From the NCBI GenBank assembly GCA_964017145.1, contig OZ024844.1, positions 62,001-126,000 of the forward strand: a DNA stretch of 64,000 bases. The letters run 5' to 3'. The translations under genes and the position numbers were made by a program. This document shows, piece by piece, positions 35,562 to 47,637 of the stretch (within the stretch, counting starts at the first letter, position 1; each line of letters opens with the position of its first letter). The notes beneath the pieces were generated by a model, which worked only from the letters and a program-made list of their open reading frames with translations, was not told the DNA's origin and ran no database searches. The DNA is from Agrocybe praecox (lineage: Eukaryota > Basidiomycota > Agaricomycetes > Agaricales > Agrocybaceae).

Positions 35562-37539
35562 TACAATGAATTCTAATCGCTGGGCCTGGGCTTCGGCCGT
35601 GGGAATATATAGAAGGTTGTCTAAATATGGTACGCCCATGAGCTTGTTTGAGAAACTGTTGGTTTATCGTTTTCTCCATCTCAATAGGAATGCCTTGAAT
35701 ACTACGTTTGGTTTCAATCATCTACTTATGTTTATACAAAAGAAACAAAACGAATGAATAATAGAGCTCCAGGCAAGCTATTTTTGGTTTCTTACATACA
35801 TCAGGGGCGTGGCTATTTATATTTTGTCGTGAGGGTCTTCGGGAAAAGCTTCCAGTCATTTTCGCATTCCCCCTCACCTATTATATCGATCTACAGGGCA
35901 CAAATTATAACACAGAGGGTATAAATGACGTCCAATTTTTCAAACCCCATATGAGCTGGACCGTTCAATTAGAGGTGGATGTGGAAAAGAGACGACGCGC
36001 TCATCGTCTAGGGCACATACGGGCGAAAGGGATTACACTCCTCATGCTGCTACATCGATATCCATAGTCCCTTCCAATTAACATGTATGAACAGAAAGAA
36101 CGAGAAGGATTCCGAAAGATGGGTTGAGATGGGTAGTGTAGCCATCCACGCCCCAGCATCCCGTCGGTGGATAGGGTCAGAATAGACTCGGACAAGCAGT
36201 CGGGGAGATGAAGTCCTTCGATATCCTTAGGGGAAAAAAAGGGCTGGTAGTGATTTCATTGACATCGACATCATTGCCCAACCACCTATTTTCCAAGCCG
36301 GGGCTCCTCTCCCCTGTTCCGTATCGTACCATCATATCATCCTTGAACCTCATCCCCCTCCTTTTAAATTTTTCATCGTCATCTTCATCCTCAGGCAGTA
36401 CGAATAACCCACGTCCTTCCAACACTCTCACTACTGCTGCCACCCAGAACCCTCCGCACGCACGCTGACATTTACCAACCAAATGGGGGAACGCTTCTCG
36501 CAGCCAAGAGAACGGAAGTGCCCGATCAGATGCTGGCGAGAAGAGGGATGTATTCATATGCTCAGCGTGAAGGGAGGGACAGCGGTAATTGCTTTGGAGT
36601 GGCCATACACTGGGAAATGAAAGGCGTGTATGAGGAAGTTGAACGGGTTTGATCAAGGTTTGATCCAAGGTTCATCTTGGGTTCATCGATTGCTTATGTC
36701 ATGGTCCGGCAGTGCGGTCCCTCCGGTACGCCGCATACTCTTGAGCGTTCACTAGATTTACAGTTCGCGCTCTCGACCAAGGCTCTTCCTATGCCCTCGC
36801 TTTAGGTTTAAACGTAGAACGTTGAAGTCAAGGCCCGAAAAAGTGGTTATCACATTTACCCATGAAGATCTATGGACAGTCACGTACATACATAAAATTC
36901 GATTGAATTTGAACCTAAACAACTGTCGTCGAGTTTTTCAGCGAGCAGGAGGACCGTCCAGTGCGACGGTTGGAGAAAGAGTGTGGTCGACTCCAGGACT
37001 GCGAGTCTGTGACTCTACGCCACAGCACCCGGACTACCAGCTCTTTCGAAATAAACACATAGAAGGTCTTCCTGTTCCCTATGTCTCATCAGCAAATACT
37101 AGTTGAGTACAACCATGCTGAGCGGTGACGCTCAGGAATGAGAAAGAGTGGAGGTGGGATGGAAGGAGAAAAAGACAAGAGAATAAGTGGACTAGAGGCG
37201 AGAAGAAGGAGAAGACCAAAAACGACACTCCATGGCGCAAGAAAAATGCCTGGCTATTAGCACCAGTTAATACACTTTGCAGAGAGGGGTGTGTGCGAGG
37301 GGATCGTCATGAATTCGTATGACACCGACCCTGCAGAAAGAGAAGGATGAAGAATAAGAAGGGAATCAAGGTAAGAAAGCAATCGCAGAACATACTGGAC
37401 TGGGCTGTGAGCCTATGACACACCGGAGTCGTTGTCGGTGTCGCCTACTCCCTACTTCCGTGAATGATGTTCGATGATGTTCGACACAATCACACTGGGT
37501 GGTGATCATGGGGTGAGAATGTAAACACACACGCACAAG

Positions 37540-37870
37540 CACGGTTAAAGTCAAGTGAGGGTGGGTATTTGTTGGTGCGAGGCACTGACATGGAGAAGTG
37601 GTGTGACTGGGATATAGAGGTGAGAGCGAAGAAGGAAAATAAAAGAGGAGAGACGAAAATTTGAAAGAAAAAAGACGACACTCTGAGGAGCACGTAAAAC
37701 GCCTAATTATCAGACCTCCCCCTCGACCTCCCTATGGCATATGCAATCGATACCCTCCGTCCCTCCATACACGATCGGACTACCATCTATTCCATACACC
37801 ATGGATAGAAAGACAGGTTGGCAAGGGTGAAAATATCAGCAGTTGGAGTGACGGAGGGTCAAGGTAGGTA
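37540..37870 (+). repeat. Mosaic repeat segment M1 (copy at 44530-44705)
   Basis: Shares cacacgcacaa, gagaagtggtg...gtgggata-type text, tagaggtgagagcgaagaag and a block reading cagttggagtgacggagggtcaaggtaggtata (with small differences) with 44530-44705, in the same orientation. The 37.5 kb copy contains extra sequence between the blocks. Confidence 0.6.
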
Positions 37871-38499
37871 TACCACTGGAAGGAAGGTGGTCCACATATG
37901 TGAAAATCTAAGCAGAGACAAAGAAGGGATACCGGGCGACGCGATCTTAGAGCACTTGAGATTGATCCAGCAAAGGGTCAGTTGAGAGACATTGAAGGGA
38001 AAGAGAAGTGAATGAACGAGCGCACATTGCCACCTCTAGGGAGTGGTCATAGGAATGTGTCAACTATGAGGTAGTCGGTAAACCCATTTAATGGCTCTCA
38101 AAGGTGGAGCGCGGATAGGGGATGCAAACGTGGTCGACAAAACAAAGATAGGTAGATCCGAAACGCCAAGAAGTGAGCGTACGTTGGGGGAGCAGAAAAG
38201 AACGACCTCTTGAAGTACTGGCGGGCAAGCTGAGATTGTCATCACCATGAACCTAATTATTCAACCACCTCTATTATAAGTGCGTACCCGTTTCTGCTCC
38301 TATGCAGGTCGTCATACCCCTTATTCCCCTTCTCTCTCACTCCTCATCCATGGCGATAATTACGTCCCTGGAAAACCCGCACCTACACCCGCGCCACAGC
38401 CTACGACCCTCTGCATGGCCTACAGACAAACCGATTATTCTAACCGCTTCTCCCACCCTCCAGACCCAGCAAGTCCGACCCAGGGCGGGGCCAGCAATC

Positions 38500-38725
38500 G
38501 TGAGAAGAGGATTTGTATGCCCATGTTCAGCGCAAGCGAAGGGATATGGCTTTGACGAGTACATGTATAGGACTTGATGCAGATGGATGGTCAGTTCAGG
38601 AAATGTGTATGCCTGCATGAATAAGAAAGAAGAACGAATTGAGGATCCCACGGAGCTCATGTCGGCACGTACATACCTGTCGCAACTTAAGGTTAGGGTC
38701 CGGCTGTGCGGTGCGGTGCGGCGCG
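38500..38725 (+). repeat. Mosaic repeat segment M2 (copy at 47455-47620)
   Basis: Shares gcaagcgaagggatatggctttga, tagatggatgg-like text, and the end aaggttagggtccggctgtgcggtgcggtg with 47455-47620 in the same orientation. The end block also occurs inverted at 45540-45575. Confidence 0.6.
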
Positions 38726-38899
38726 GGCAATGTCGTCCATCCATGTTCATGTTCTCAAGAGTCTGCCCCTCCGTCTTGCTGTCCTAAGAGCATGTATAAA
38801 TACCACTGTGTACGTTCAGTATAATATGAAATATGTAAATTGTCCATAACCTCAGGATAATTGGTAATCGATAAGACGAGATGAACATCCGGGCTAGCA

Positions 38900-39080
38900 G
38901 CCACGTACCGAACTGCTGGACGCTAACCCTAAGTGACTGCAAGTTCGTGCCGATGGACTTGTTCGTCATCTGCTGTCCAATCCACATTCATTCCCACCAA
39001 AACATGACATCCCTCCTATCGACTTCTATGTACCCCTCAAAACCACACCCCTCTGCTAGCACTATACACGGCAGCTATCA
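38900..39080 (-). repeat. Mosaic repeat segment M3, inverted copy of 44995-45180
   Basis: The reverse complement shares ctgccgtgta-agtgctag, ttttggtgggaa, cagatgacg and cacttagggttag with 44995-45180, in the same order. Confidence 0.6.
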
Positions 39081-39356
39081 CCATACATAGGCATTTGCAC
39101 CCACACTTATCGTTGGTCGTTTATGCATGTATAGAGATAAAGAACGAAGTCTAGCAGACAAATTTGGATCTTCGACGGACGTCAATGCCATGTCGGGAGC
39201 ATCGCAAGCTGATGCTGACGGGCTGAGCCTTTTTAGAGCAACAACACCGCCATTGGAAAGCCCTATTTGCAGTGATGGACCTGATACATTTGTGTCAGAG
39301 TAACCTATGTACTGATTGCGAGAGTCCAAAGAGAACATCATGACTACAAACTACGG

Positions 39357-39480
39357 GGCAGTGCAATCTGTACCAGTCAGGTATACTCCGATAGCATTGC
39401 GCGTACTTGGCGAATATATCGTTCTTTGACCGCTACAGGTATTGTGTGAGCCTGCTCAGGCATATCAAAGGCCACCTACC
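39357..39480 (-). repeat. SINE-like repeat, diverged
   Basis: Starts ggcagtgcaatctgtaccag, the family end in reverse, followed by ttctttgaccgctacagg and gagcctgctca. The A-box region is not recognisable. Confidence 0.5.
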
Positions 39481-40320
39481 TCATTCCGAGACATATTTTA
39501 CAACTGGTCGGCAATAACAGTAGTATGAACTGCAGCGAAACAAGGGGTAGGACACACCCATCAAATAATCAGTATCATAAAGCTTTTAGAGAGGAGACCG
39601 AATTGACGATCAATCGGCATATCCGGCAGAGAGTTTGTATTTTGGTATTTGATACTTCATTTGATAGATTCTAAAGAAATTCTCAGTTTCTTCGAGCGGC
39701 CGATCATCATCACTATCATTACACGCTATTCTATGAGAAAGACCGCGGCATTAAAACACGCGGATTGGCGTGGGTTCTGGATCACCTGGTTGTTGCTACC
39801 GTAATGGTGATGACCTCCATGAGTATTTCGAAGCGTCAGATAGGCCTTGGTGCATGCATGTAGTTTGACTAGGTTCTAATTTAGCAGCATATCAATTTCT
39901 AGTCAATGAGTCAATGTGCTTTGATTCGCATGCGCATATCGTCGATCATGCAGAGCAGTCAAATACATTCACTGTTTTGCAAAAAACATAACACCTAAAT
40001 TCAGAATGACACTCATGTGAAGTATGGACGGATTTCCGAAGACCCTGCATCAAAACTCTCTGCATAAATGGACGTTTTATTTAACTATGACGGCAATTAT
40101 ACCCGATATGGTAATCATATGGCTATAATGTTAAGTAAGTTTGACGCTTCTGCACAAGAACAGTGTGTATCTATCATGTCCATGTCATGACGCACAGTTG
40201 AGTCTGTTCTGGGGTGCTGATTTGATAGACCTAGAAGATGGACCATGACCAGTATTTAAAGGGAAAAGATAAAACTATCTGTTTCCCGCTCCTCTCATAC
40301 ACCCCACTTCCCCTCTTGAT

Positions 40321-41641
40321 ATGTCGTCACAGAGCAATGACGGTCTGTTCGTGTCTTATCAGAAATCAGTCATCAGTGGGTGGGTAAATTCAACACTCAT
40401 GACTTTGTTTTTTGTCGGTACGTAATAGCGTACGCTCCAGGTGGAATTAATCTAACAACTCATGTATAGGGGGTTATTCTGGTCTCTGGATAATCACACT
40501 TGCAATATATTGTTAGTTCTTATCCGCAGGCCGGGGGTGATGAAGAATATCAACCTTATCTTATTTATTGTACTAGCGTTCAAGGCACCCTGCAAGTCCA
40601 GTAGACGATTTATTATTTCAATCCTCACATTCTTATGGGCTGTCGCATTCGGACAAATCACCCTTAGATGGTACTTACTGGCTACCTGCCTTGAAGGAAC
40701 ATCAGGACTGGCGCGTAGGATCGATGTGTTTTATAGAATACTAAATGACCGGAATTATCTACTTACTCTGGGAGATATTTTGGTACAAATATCCCAGGTG
40801 CTTGGAGACGGCCTTATGGTGAGCTTCTTCAGTTTGGTTATCAAACATTAGGGTACATATCTCAACAATATTTATACACATATAGGTTTGGCGGTGTTGG
40901 TACATTTCATCCGAAAGAAAACGTGCGAGAGTGGTGGTGATCTATTTATACATTATTCAAGTATGTACGTGCATGCATTCAAATATTAGAAATTAAATTG
41001 TTACTTAATGCACGCTCTATCCAGGTTTAATAACAGCATGTACCATTGTGGAAGGATTTGCCTTTCACAAGGCCGCCTGGACGAATCAATTTTACCACTG
41101 GTACGATCCTCTGCAAGGAATTACCTACCTTGTAACTGCTGTGACGAGTGCGGCAACGACGTCAGTAATTGCGGTTCAAATTTATTCATCAACACGCTTC
41201 AACCGACGGGCACGACGACGATATATCCACATTGCAGAGATATTGATGCAATCTTGCGCTCTATACTCCCTTGCTACGTTTTGTCTAGCGATCCAATTCC
41301 TCCACAGCGCTGCTAACATGAAGACTCATCAAGGAGCTCTGAGCGTCAATATAGGGACATACAGTGGCACAATCGTGGTGATTACAACGGTAGAGTATTG
41401 GTTTTATTTTTTTCCCACCATTTGTTGTTGCTTATATTGCATTATTACATAATTAAAGGCATTTGCACCTACCCTAATGGTCGTTCGCTTAGCCATTGAA
41501 AAGAAAAAAGTAGCGGAAGATTCCCTCTCATCGAATATTATCATATCGAGGTCTCAGGTGGCTACATTGAGCGCATTTATACCCTCCCCTCCTGAGAACA
41601 TTGACATGATGGTGGACTTGCGTAACGATGAAGCAGTCTAG
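40321..41641 (+). CDS. Seven-helix receptor-like membrane protein, possible frameshift
   Basis: Exons by homology-style reading: 40321-40417, 40470-40818, 40886-40964, 41025-41389, 41459-41641. The second half is clean: DGLMVWRCWYI, then ITACTIVEGFAF, GITYLVTAVTSAATTSVIAVQIY, a basic loop RFNRRARRR, CALYSLATFCLAIQFLH, GTIVVITT and APTLMVVRLAIEKKK. These hallmarks (the DGLMVWRC helix end and the APTLMVVRLA end) fit a large basidiomycete 7TM family of unknown ligand. In the first exons the natural helix (FFVGGYSGLWIITLAIYC) and the next stretch (LVLIRRPGVMKNINLILF) are in different frames, so one base seems lost near 40509. Using a donor at 40422 instead keeps the frame open but replaces the helix by a polar stretch. 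Either a recent pseudogene, a sequence error, or an unusual splice form. Confidence 0.65.
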
Positions 41642-44529
41642 TCTGTAGTTGTACTGAAACGATGTGAACCGTTATGAGTTCGGGTGAAGAGGTGAGACGA
41701 GGCGGAATAGTCTCGGGGGTCCTAAACCTCTTGGCGGTGATGTTGTGGGTAGGGAACGGAAAGGGTTATCAGAGACGAGGAGTGAGTGGCTTGTATGGCG
41801 GTCAGATCATAGCGTACGTTGCGTGGATCGATAACGAGGGTGAGACAAATACTACTATAATTTTGCTGGGGAGTAAAAACAAGTAGGACTACGTTTATAT
41901 ATGTAATTCTACCTGTATCGATACTCAGAGGGTAAGATAAGAAATCAAACCGAATGAGAAAGGTTTATTTAGGCGAAAAGAAGTTTTCTAAGAGAAATTA
42001 AACAAGCGACGGAGAACCCTTAAGGGTGCCTCGCTGGCAGAAAGGAAGTTAAAATAAAAAGGAGAATGGCTTCGGTCCGAAATGTTGGCTGCGCATCGAG
42101 ATGGCGTATTTGTGTCGGGTTCGGGCGTAGGCAAGGTGCGTACCTTACAGTACTCGGAGGCACATCATGCGGACAGGCGCAATCGTAATTGGGCTGGAGA
42201 AATGATTGATTTAGCTTGCCCTGTCATAGAGTAGTGGATTCAAACTAATTTATTGGTTTATACTGCATGAAGTGCCGTTGGTATACCCATGAATTCCAAT
42301 GACCTCACACAGGCATAGCGGGAGCGCACTGCCCGACCCTAACCATAATTTACAGTAAGTACGTGCCGTAGAATGTTTTTATTCGCTCCTCTTTGTTGAA
42401 CTTCGTTCTCATTCGATTTCCAACGATTTGGTCCACAATGAGAATGCCGTCAAGCCTGCCGATAAGCTCGGAGTTCAATTAATTATGTTCGGAGATGTCG
42501 GACTTGATGGCCTTACTTACGCTTGACTAAATTTCGCACACCCCCGCTTCGCTTTCTCGTTTCTCACTACTGGGTTTTGCCCTTTTCTCCCTCACGTGTA
42601 TTTCACTAAATTTAAGCTACTGTATAGCTCTATTTAAATATCACACATTTTTCTTCATCATGTCGGCGTGCACTCTCATGAAGTAGTACGATGGAAGCGA
42701 CGGGGTCGTTCTCAGGTTCGTTCGGGCATTGCAACGTGTAGGATTTGCCCAGGGTGTGGGGGGCACCGGTTGTAGGCTCGCATTAAGAGAGCGGAGAAGT
42801 GGAGAGGACCTGCCGGTTTCCGTACGCATTTTGCGTTTATGTGTCAGATTATCGGTATGTCATTTTTCATTCTATCATCGGACCTTTCGTCCTTTCATCG
42901 TCTCTTGGATAGCACTTTCATTTGAGTTTTCTAGGTTCTGTCACTCGTTTGGTTTATTTATTCCCATCCGTCATTGCCCACCTGCGATGGTATGATATAA
43001 TCAGAAAATTCCCCGGGCTGACTTCCGCGCCCGTGGTTCATCGTTGTTTTACGGTCCATCAATACACAGTGCGCATCGCACTGCCGGACTCTAGCCCTAA
43101 GGTCGAAGTACGTGCCGGGCCCGATGAATTCCGTGGCACTCGAACTCGTTCTTCCTTCTTTCGACGCCCGTCGCCTCCTGCCTACTCCACCATCCACCCC
43201 TTCCAAGTGCGTTTCTGATCAAATGATGTTATCCCTTCATCCCCTTCGATCAACCTCTACAGATGTACCTCATAAGGCTATACCCTCCGGCTGATTAGGG
43301 ACGCGCGGATTGTGCTGAAGGAGAAAGAGAGGGGAAGAGGAAGAGGAAGGGAGCCCAAAACAAGAGTCGAGTAGAGGTGAAGGAGAGGAAGATCCGATGG
43401 GATGAGGAAGGGTAACGTAGCGCCCGTGCATGAAATTTTGAGAGACTACAGGGGAGAGAGGCGTTATCGGCAGTGACGGCATTCTCAAATAGTGTATTCA
43501 TTACATCCTTTTTCCAAGGCCTCTGAACATGCTCCATGGAATCCCTTCTGGAACCATAATTCCACTTACCCAAAATGATCACCACCGCAGGCGAAGGGAG
43601 ATATGCTTTAGGAATACGAGCATGAACGCGAACGACGGCGGGATCATAAAGGAAGGGGAACCAAGAACAAGTTGAGCGACGGAAATCAAAAGACAGGATG
43701 AATAAAATCTTGACCGAGACCACCGAGTTAGGTGATGGAGAAACTATAGAAATTGATTCGTATCTGTTACTCTCATCGAGGGTACCATTAAGCATACAGA
43801 ATCGGTCCTTGCGATTGTTAAGTATGAACGATAATGGTGCAGCCACTTTCGTAACGGCATCTCGTTAGATTGGACATAAACAGTTAAGTACACACATATA
43901 ATTATTGATTCTAAATCACATACGTCGAGTTTTCAGGGAGCAGGAAGAAGATTCAAAATAGGGGATATGTCAAAAAAGTGGGGTCAGCTCGGGGGCCGTT
44001 AGTACAGCGGCCAGACCACAACCTTCTTTGAAGTAGAAGCCTATTGAATGTTTTCCTGCTCCGTAGATCTGCTCGGCGCTCAACAACAAAATTTGGCGTT
44101 CAAAGAAACTTGTTCTCTATACTTACGTTAAGCAATGTTTGTAGGGCGCGGACCGTTGTCGGTTAACGCCAAGTAAGGAGAAAATAAAAATGAAAAACCG
44201 AGAAGAGATAAGGCGAGAAAAGAGAAGGGACAACACTCCAGCTCCCATAAAATGCTTGTTCATCAATTTTCCAACCCATTGTATAACGCACACACACATG
44301 CTAGTTATACCCCTCCATTACGCCCCCATGCACAGGTTCACATACGAGATTATCACCCCTAATCACGTCTTTCATTGAAAGACGAGTTGGGATAGGTGAA
44401 AATATCGCCAGTGGGACAAAACGGAGGGTTGAAGTTGGCATACAGTGGGCGCGGAGTTCTCAAGTAACACCTGCAAAGGGTTGACGAGAGACAGTCAGAA
44501 GATAGAAAGAAAGGAAAAGAAAATAAGCG

Positions 44530-44705
44530 ACTCACCGCTAATTACACACGCACAAACACCTAAACATGTTACGCGAAGAAGTGGTGCAAGTGGGATAGAG
44601 GTGAGAGCGAGGAAGAAAATTATAACAGGGATAAAGAGGTGAGGATAACGGCAGTTGGAGTAACGGAGGGTCGAGGTAGGTATACCGCTGGGAAGGTGGT
44701 ATAAC
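44530..44705 (+). repeat. Mosaic repeat segment M1, second copy
   Basis: Second copy of the segment described at 37540-37870. It is more compact and ends in gtaggtataccgctggg. Confidence 0.6.
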
Positions 44706-44994
44706 ATGTGGAGGGAGCCAGGATGCATCGATGAAGCTAGGAACAACCATGGTCGCGTATCCTAACCCCAATTCTCAAAGCACATCTCCTCTCCTCCCTT
44801 GCCTTTCCTCGTTGCTCCATCGTCGCCTTCGCTTTCCAGGGTCGCTCGCTCCTCGTTCACCTCTTCCCAACCCGCCCTTCTCCATAGTCAGCACAGAACA
44901 ATCGCCGGGTGTTCACTCCACCCATAGCTACACACAAAGCCACACCCATGACCAAACGCTAAACGCCAAACAAAAAGAAGAATCGGCGAGGGAT

Positions 44995-45180
44995 TTCTGT
45001 CTGCCGTGTACAGTGCTAGGGGAGGGAGGTGACTTAGAGGGGGTACAAAGAGGTTAATAGAAGAAACGACATCATTTGGTGGGAACGGTTGAACTTGAAC
45101 TGTGCAACAGATGACGTGAGCATGTATGACGAAATCGGCTTTTGCACTTAGGGTTAGGACCCGGCAGTCCGGCAGTCCGG
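44995..45180 (+). repeat. Mosaic repeat segment M3
   Basis: Partner of the inverted copy at 38900-39080. It ends in cacttagggttaggac followed by three tandem ccggcagt-type octamers. Confidence 0.6.
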
Positions 45181-45430
45181 CAACACGGCAATGAGGTGTG
45201 TTTTCCATCCATATTCGCGCTCTTCCTCTCGTCCGAAGTTGGAATCACAGGTGTAGGAACTTAATGGAATAGCAGCAGGAAAGAGGTGGTGAACGAGGCC
45301 GGAAACGCGAGAAATGGAGAGGGAGAGGGGTTGGAATGTGTACAGTAACTCGAACACGGTACGATGCACTGCAAGAGAGTTGTCGTGAGCTCTCTTCCTC
45401 TTTTTTCCAAGCCATATTGATGGGGGGCAC
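45110..45430 (+). repeat. Mosaic repeat segment M4 (copy at 48430-48770)
   Basis: Co-linear with 48430-48770 over about 320 bases: atgtatgacgaa, gggttagg, gtgtgttttcc, gaggggttggaatgtgtaca, acagtaactcgaac, acgatgcactg, gtgagctctcttcctctttt. Overlaps the end of M3. Confidence 0.75.
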
Positions 45431-45440
45431 TCCACCGTAA

Positions 45441-45512
45441 ATGACTAATCGCTTTGTGGTGTTGGATCGTGCACTGGGGGCATTTTTCACTTTTCGTTCC
45501 TAGTCCGCGCAG
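45441..45512 (+). pseudogene. Captured sacsin-like gene fragment (72 bp)
   Basis: Matches gene B around 16029-16102 (ctaatcgccttctggtcttg region) with few differences and ends at gtccgcgcagt. Directly after it comes ctgacgaaagcggaagagcgg, the same junction that borders the larger fragment at 47638-48414. Confidence 0.75.
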
Positions 45513-45680
45513 TCTGACGAAAGCGGAAGAGCGGGACACCGCACCGCACCACACAGCCGGACCCGAACCTTAGGTTGTGCGTCGCGATTGAACTCTCTCC
45601 TTCCCTCTCCACCATACGTCCTCTTCATCTCCATGCTATCCATCCATCCCTTCTATCAAGTCATATAGATGTACACCCTC

Positions 45681-46113
45681 AAATTTGACATGTATGTTGA
45701 ACAATCTAGCATGTATGTTGGATAATCCGAACTACATGCTGGATAATCCAAGCTACATGTCGGATGTTGAATAATCGGACTTGTGTATATACATGTCGCA
45801 AATTCTAACTTTATAAGTATTAGATTCTACCTGCAATGTATGTATCTACCGTAAAATATTTTTTCGGCGGAAGAACAACGATAACTGTACTATAATACAA
45901 CTGAGAATATCTCGATCATTTTGTGTTGCTATCAATGGCTTGAACGGGAGATTAAGCGCCACGAATAGACTCCAAATCTAATACTTATAAAGTTAAAATT
46001 TGCAACATGTATATACACAAGTCCGATCATCCAACATTCGACATATAACTTGGACTATTCAACATACATGTCAAATTATCCAACATCAATCTCGGATTAT
46101 CCAACATACGACA
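45681..46113. mobile_element. Foldback/MITE element with about 145-bp inverted arms
   Basis: Arms 45681-45832 and 45971-46113 are inverted copies (cttataaagttaaaatttgc against the reverse of gcaaattctaactttataag; gtatatacacaagtccgat). They enclose a unique core of about 140 bp. Each arm contains short internal repeats of the type ggataatccra. No coding capacity. It lies 100 bases upstream of the start codon of the cysteine-rich protein gene. Confidence 0.75.
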
Positions 46114-46212
46114 TTGATAGGCCCTAAGTCAGGATATATACTCTATGAATGGTATAAATTTCAAGAAGATACCATCATTAACTCTAAGATACAAGCCCCA
46201 CACATCGTTAGG

Positions 46213-46582
46213 ATGCAATTGACCCATATCATCACTATCCTTCCATCCATCTTCCTGCTCGTGAATATAGCAACTGCGCAACAACACTGCGCAAACATTG
46301 CCCCGATAAAACGACCAGCTAGATACGCAAGAGAAGGGTAAGAATGCTCCTTTTTGCGAGGCAGTGACAGGAATATACATTAATATCAATATATGCTCAT
46401 ACGTTACTTTAAATTAACGCAGGTGTACACCCGAACGATCCAGAGGCTTCAGGAGCTCACACAACTGCGCTAATAGAGGAGGAAGAGCGTACCTATGCGT
46501 TCAGCACGGAACGTCTTTCTGCCTGAGCGGGAAGGCGGCTGTGAGGGGGGCAAATCTCGAGAATGGGGAATGCTTTGTTTAG
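46213..46582 (+). CDS. Small secreted cysteine-rich protein
   Basis: Exons 46213-46337 and 46423-46582, 94 aa. The signal peptide is MQLTHIITILPSIFLLVNIATAQ. The mature part has a basic spacer (APIKRPARYAREG) and six cysteines, at HCA, GCT, NCA, LCV, FCL and ECF, enough for three disulfides. Exon 2 ends ECFV-stop. A tatata box lies at 46133-46140, about 75 bases upstream. No family recognised. Size, secretion signal and cysteine content fit the broad class of fungal small secreted proteins (effector-like or defence-like), which is inference. It stands alone in repeat-rich DNA, a common setting for such genes. Confidence 0.72.
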
Positions 46583-47454
46583 CATTTAGTAATTCAAACC
46601 GTTTAACCAGGACAGGGTACTAAGTACTGGGTACACGAGCTTTTCGTTTCTTGTCTCCGTATATATGAATGTACATCGAAGCTCCGAGTTTCTTGGTACT
46701 CGACTTGTCGTGTGAGGGCAGAGGCAAAGTCAGCAGGACGATACAATACAGCACAAGATAAAATCGCACCTGAACTAAATTTAACTCAATCGTCCATAAG
46801 AACCTTCATTTTTACTATTACCCTTCTACCGTAGGATTCGACGCAAAGAGTGTTTCAATTCTTTTCCTTGGAATAATTTACGTACTATGTGGCATGGGCG
46901 CGAAGGAATGGGCAGAGGTGGGATTGAAGGAGAAAATACGAGGAAGAGAAGAAATCAAAAAGCCAAAGAAAGAACGGGACTAACACACGAATCATGTCAG
47001 CTCATGATGCACGGGGATGCTTTCCGTCCCACCGCTTTCCGCACCCACGAGAACAAAAATGCCCCAAAGGATGTATTCCGATATTTAGCGCTCGCTGGCG
47101 GAGGGACGGTGGGAGGGATGGTTTTTTCGAAGAGAAATATGAGCAAGTTTCAGAAAGAAGCTCAGCTTTAAACAATAGTTGTCACTTACCAATAACACCT
47201 GTTATACCAGTGTGAGCTCCCTCTCCCCTGTCGCGTTAGCGTATCGTTCCACCTCTGCCTGTCCCTCACCCTCTCCCTTCCTCGCCTCGCTCCTCGTGCA
47301 TCTCCTTCCCGCTTGTATCCTCACACAAAAACAAACTCCCACAAGCTAAGACCCTCCGCACACTGAGGTGGGGATTTATAGTGGACCCTTGGTGATACCT
47401 AAACGTTAGAACATCCAAACGAAAGGTGATGAGACGAGGGTTATATTATACCCA

Positions 47455-47620
47455 TTTACAGTGCAAGCAGAAGGGTATGGCTTTGAGGGTGTACAACTAT
47501 ATGACTTAATAGATGGAATGGATGGACAGCATGAAGACGACAAGGAGGGAGTTCATCGGGACGTACCCACGGTAACCTAAGGTTCGAGTCCGGCTGTGCA
47601 GTGCGGTGCGGTGCCCCGCT
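47455..47620 (+). repeat. Mosaic repeat segment M2, second copy
   Basis: Second copy of 38500-38725. It ends in ggttcgagtccggctgtgcagtgcggtgcgg, and the same block is found inverted at 45540-45590. Confidence 0.6.
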
Positions 47621-47637
47621 CTTCCGCTTTCGTCAGA

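Larger units (their letters stand above)
34411..40320. other. Gene-poor region with MITE and mosaic repeats
   Basis: No gene I can support over almost 6 kb. It holds a TA-flanked MITE (34987-35561), segments repeated at 44-49 kb (starting about 37.5, 38.5 and 38.9 kb), and a SINE-like repeat (39357-39480). Frames here are short, overlap on both strands, and have biased Arg/Ser/Pro composition. Confidence 0.55.
41642..45440. other. Gene-poor region with mosaic repeats
   Basis: No supported gene. Segments shared with 37-39 kb and 47-49 kb lie at 44530-44705, 44995-45180 and 45110-45430. Open frames near 42.7-43.8 kb are short, overlap on both strands and match no family I know. Confidence 0.5.

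Noticed and set aside
38280..38580. Overlapping frames with Pro/Ser-rich proteins at 38.3 kb
   Set aside because: They lie in repeated mosaic DNA, two phases are open at once, and the shared copy at 47.4 kb does not keep the frame.
42640..43850. Frames of 80-180 codons on both strands around 43 kb
   Set aside because: No signal peptide, helices or motif, strong overlap between strands and composition of non-coding DNA. The longest minus frame (43295-43846) has no homologue I recognise.
47580..47600. GGTTCGAGTCC, a perfect tRNA B-box match
   Set aside because: No cloverleaf can be formed around it, and the corresponding sites in other repeat copies (38.69 kb, 45.55 kb) lack the match. It is part of repeat segment M2.
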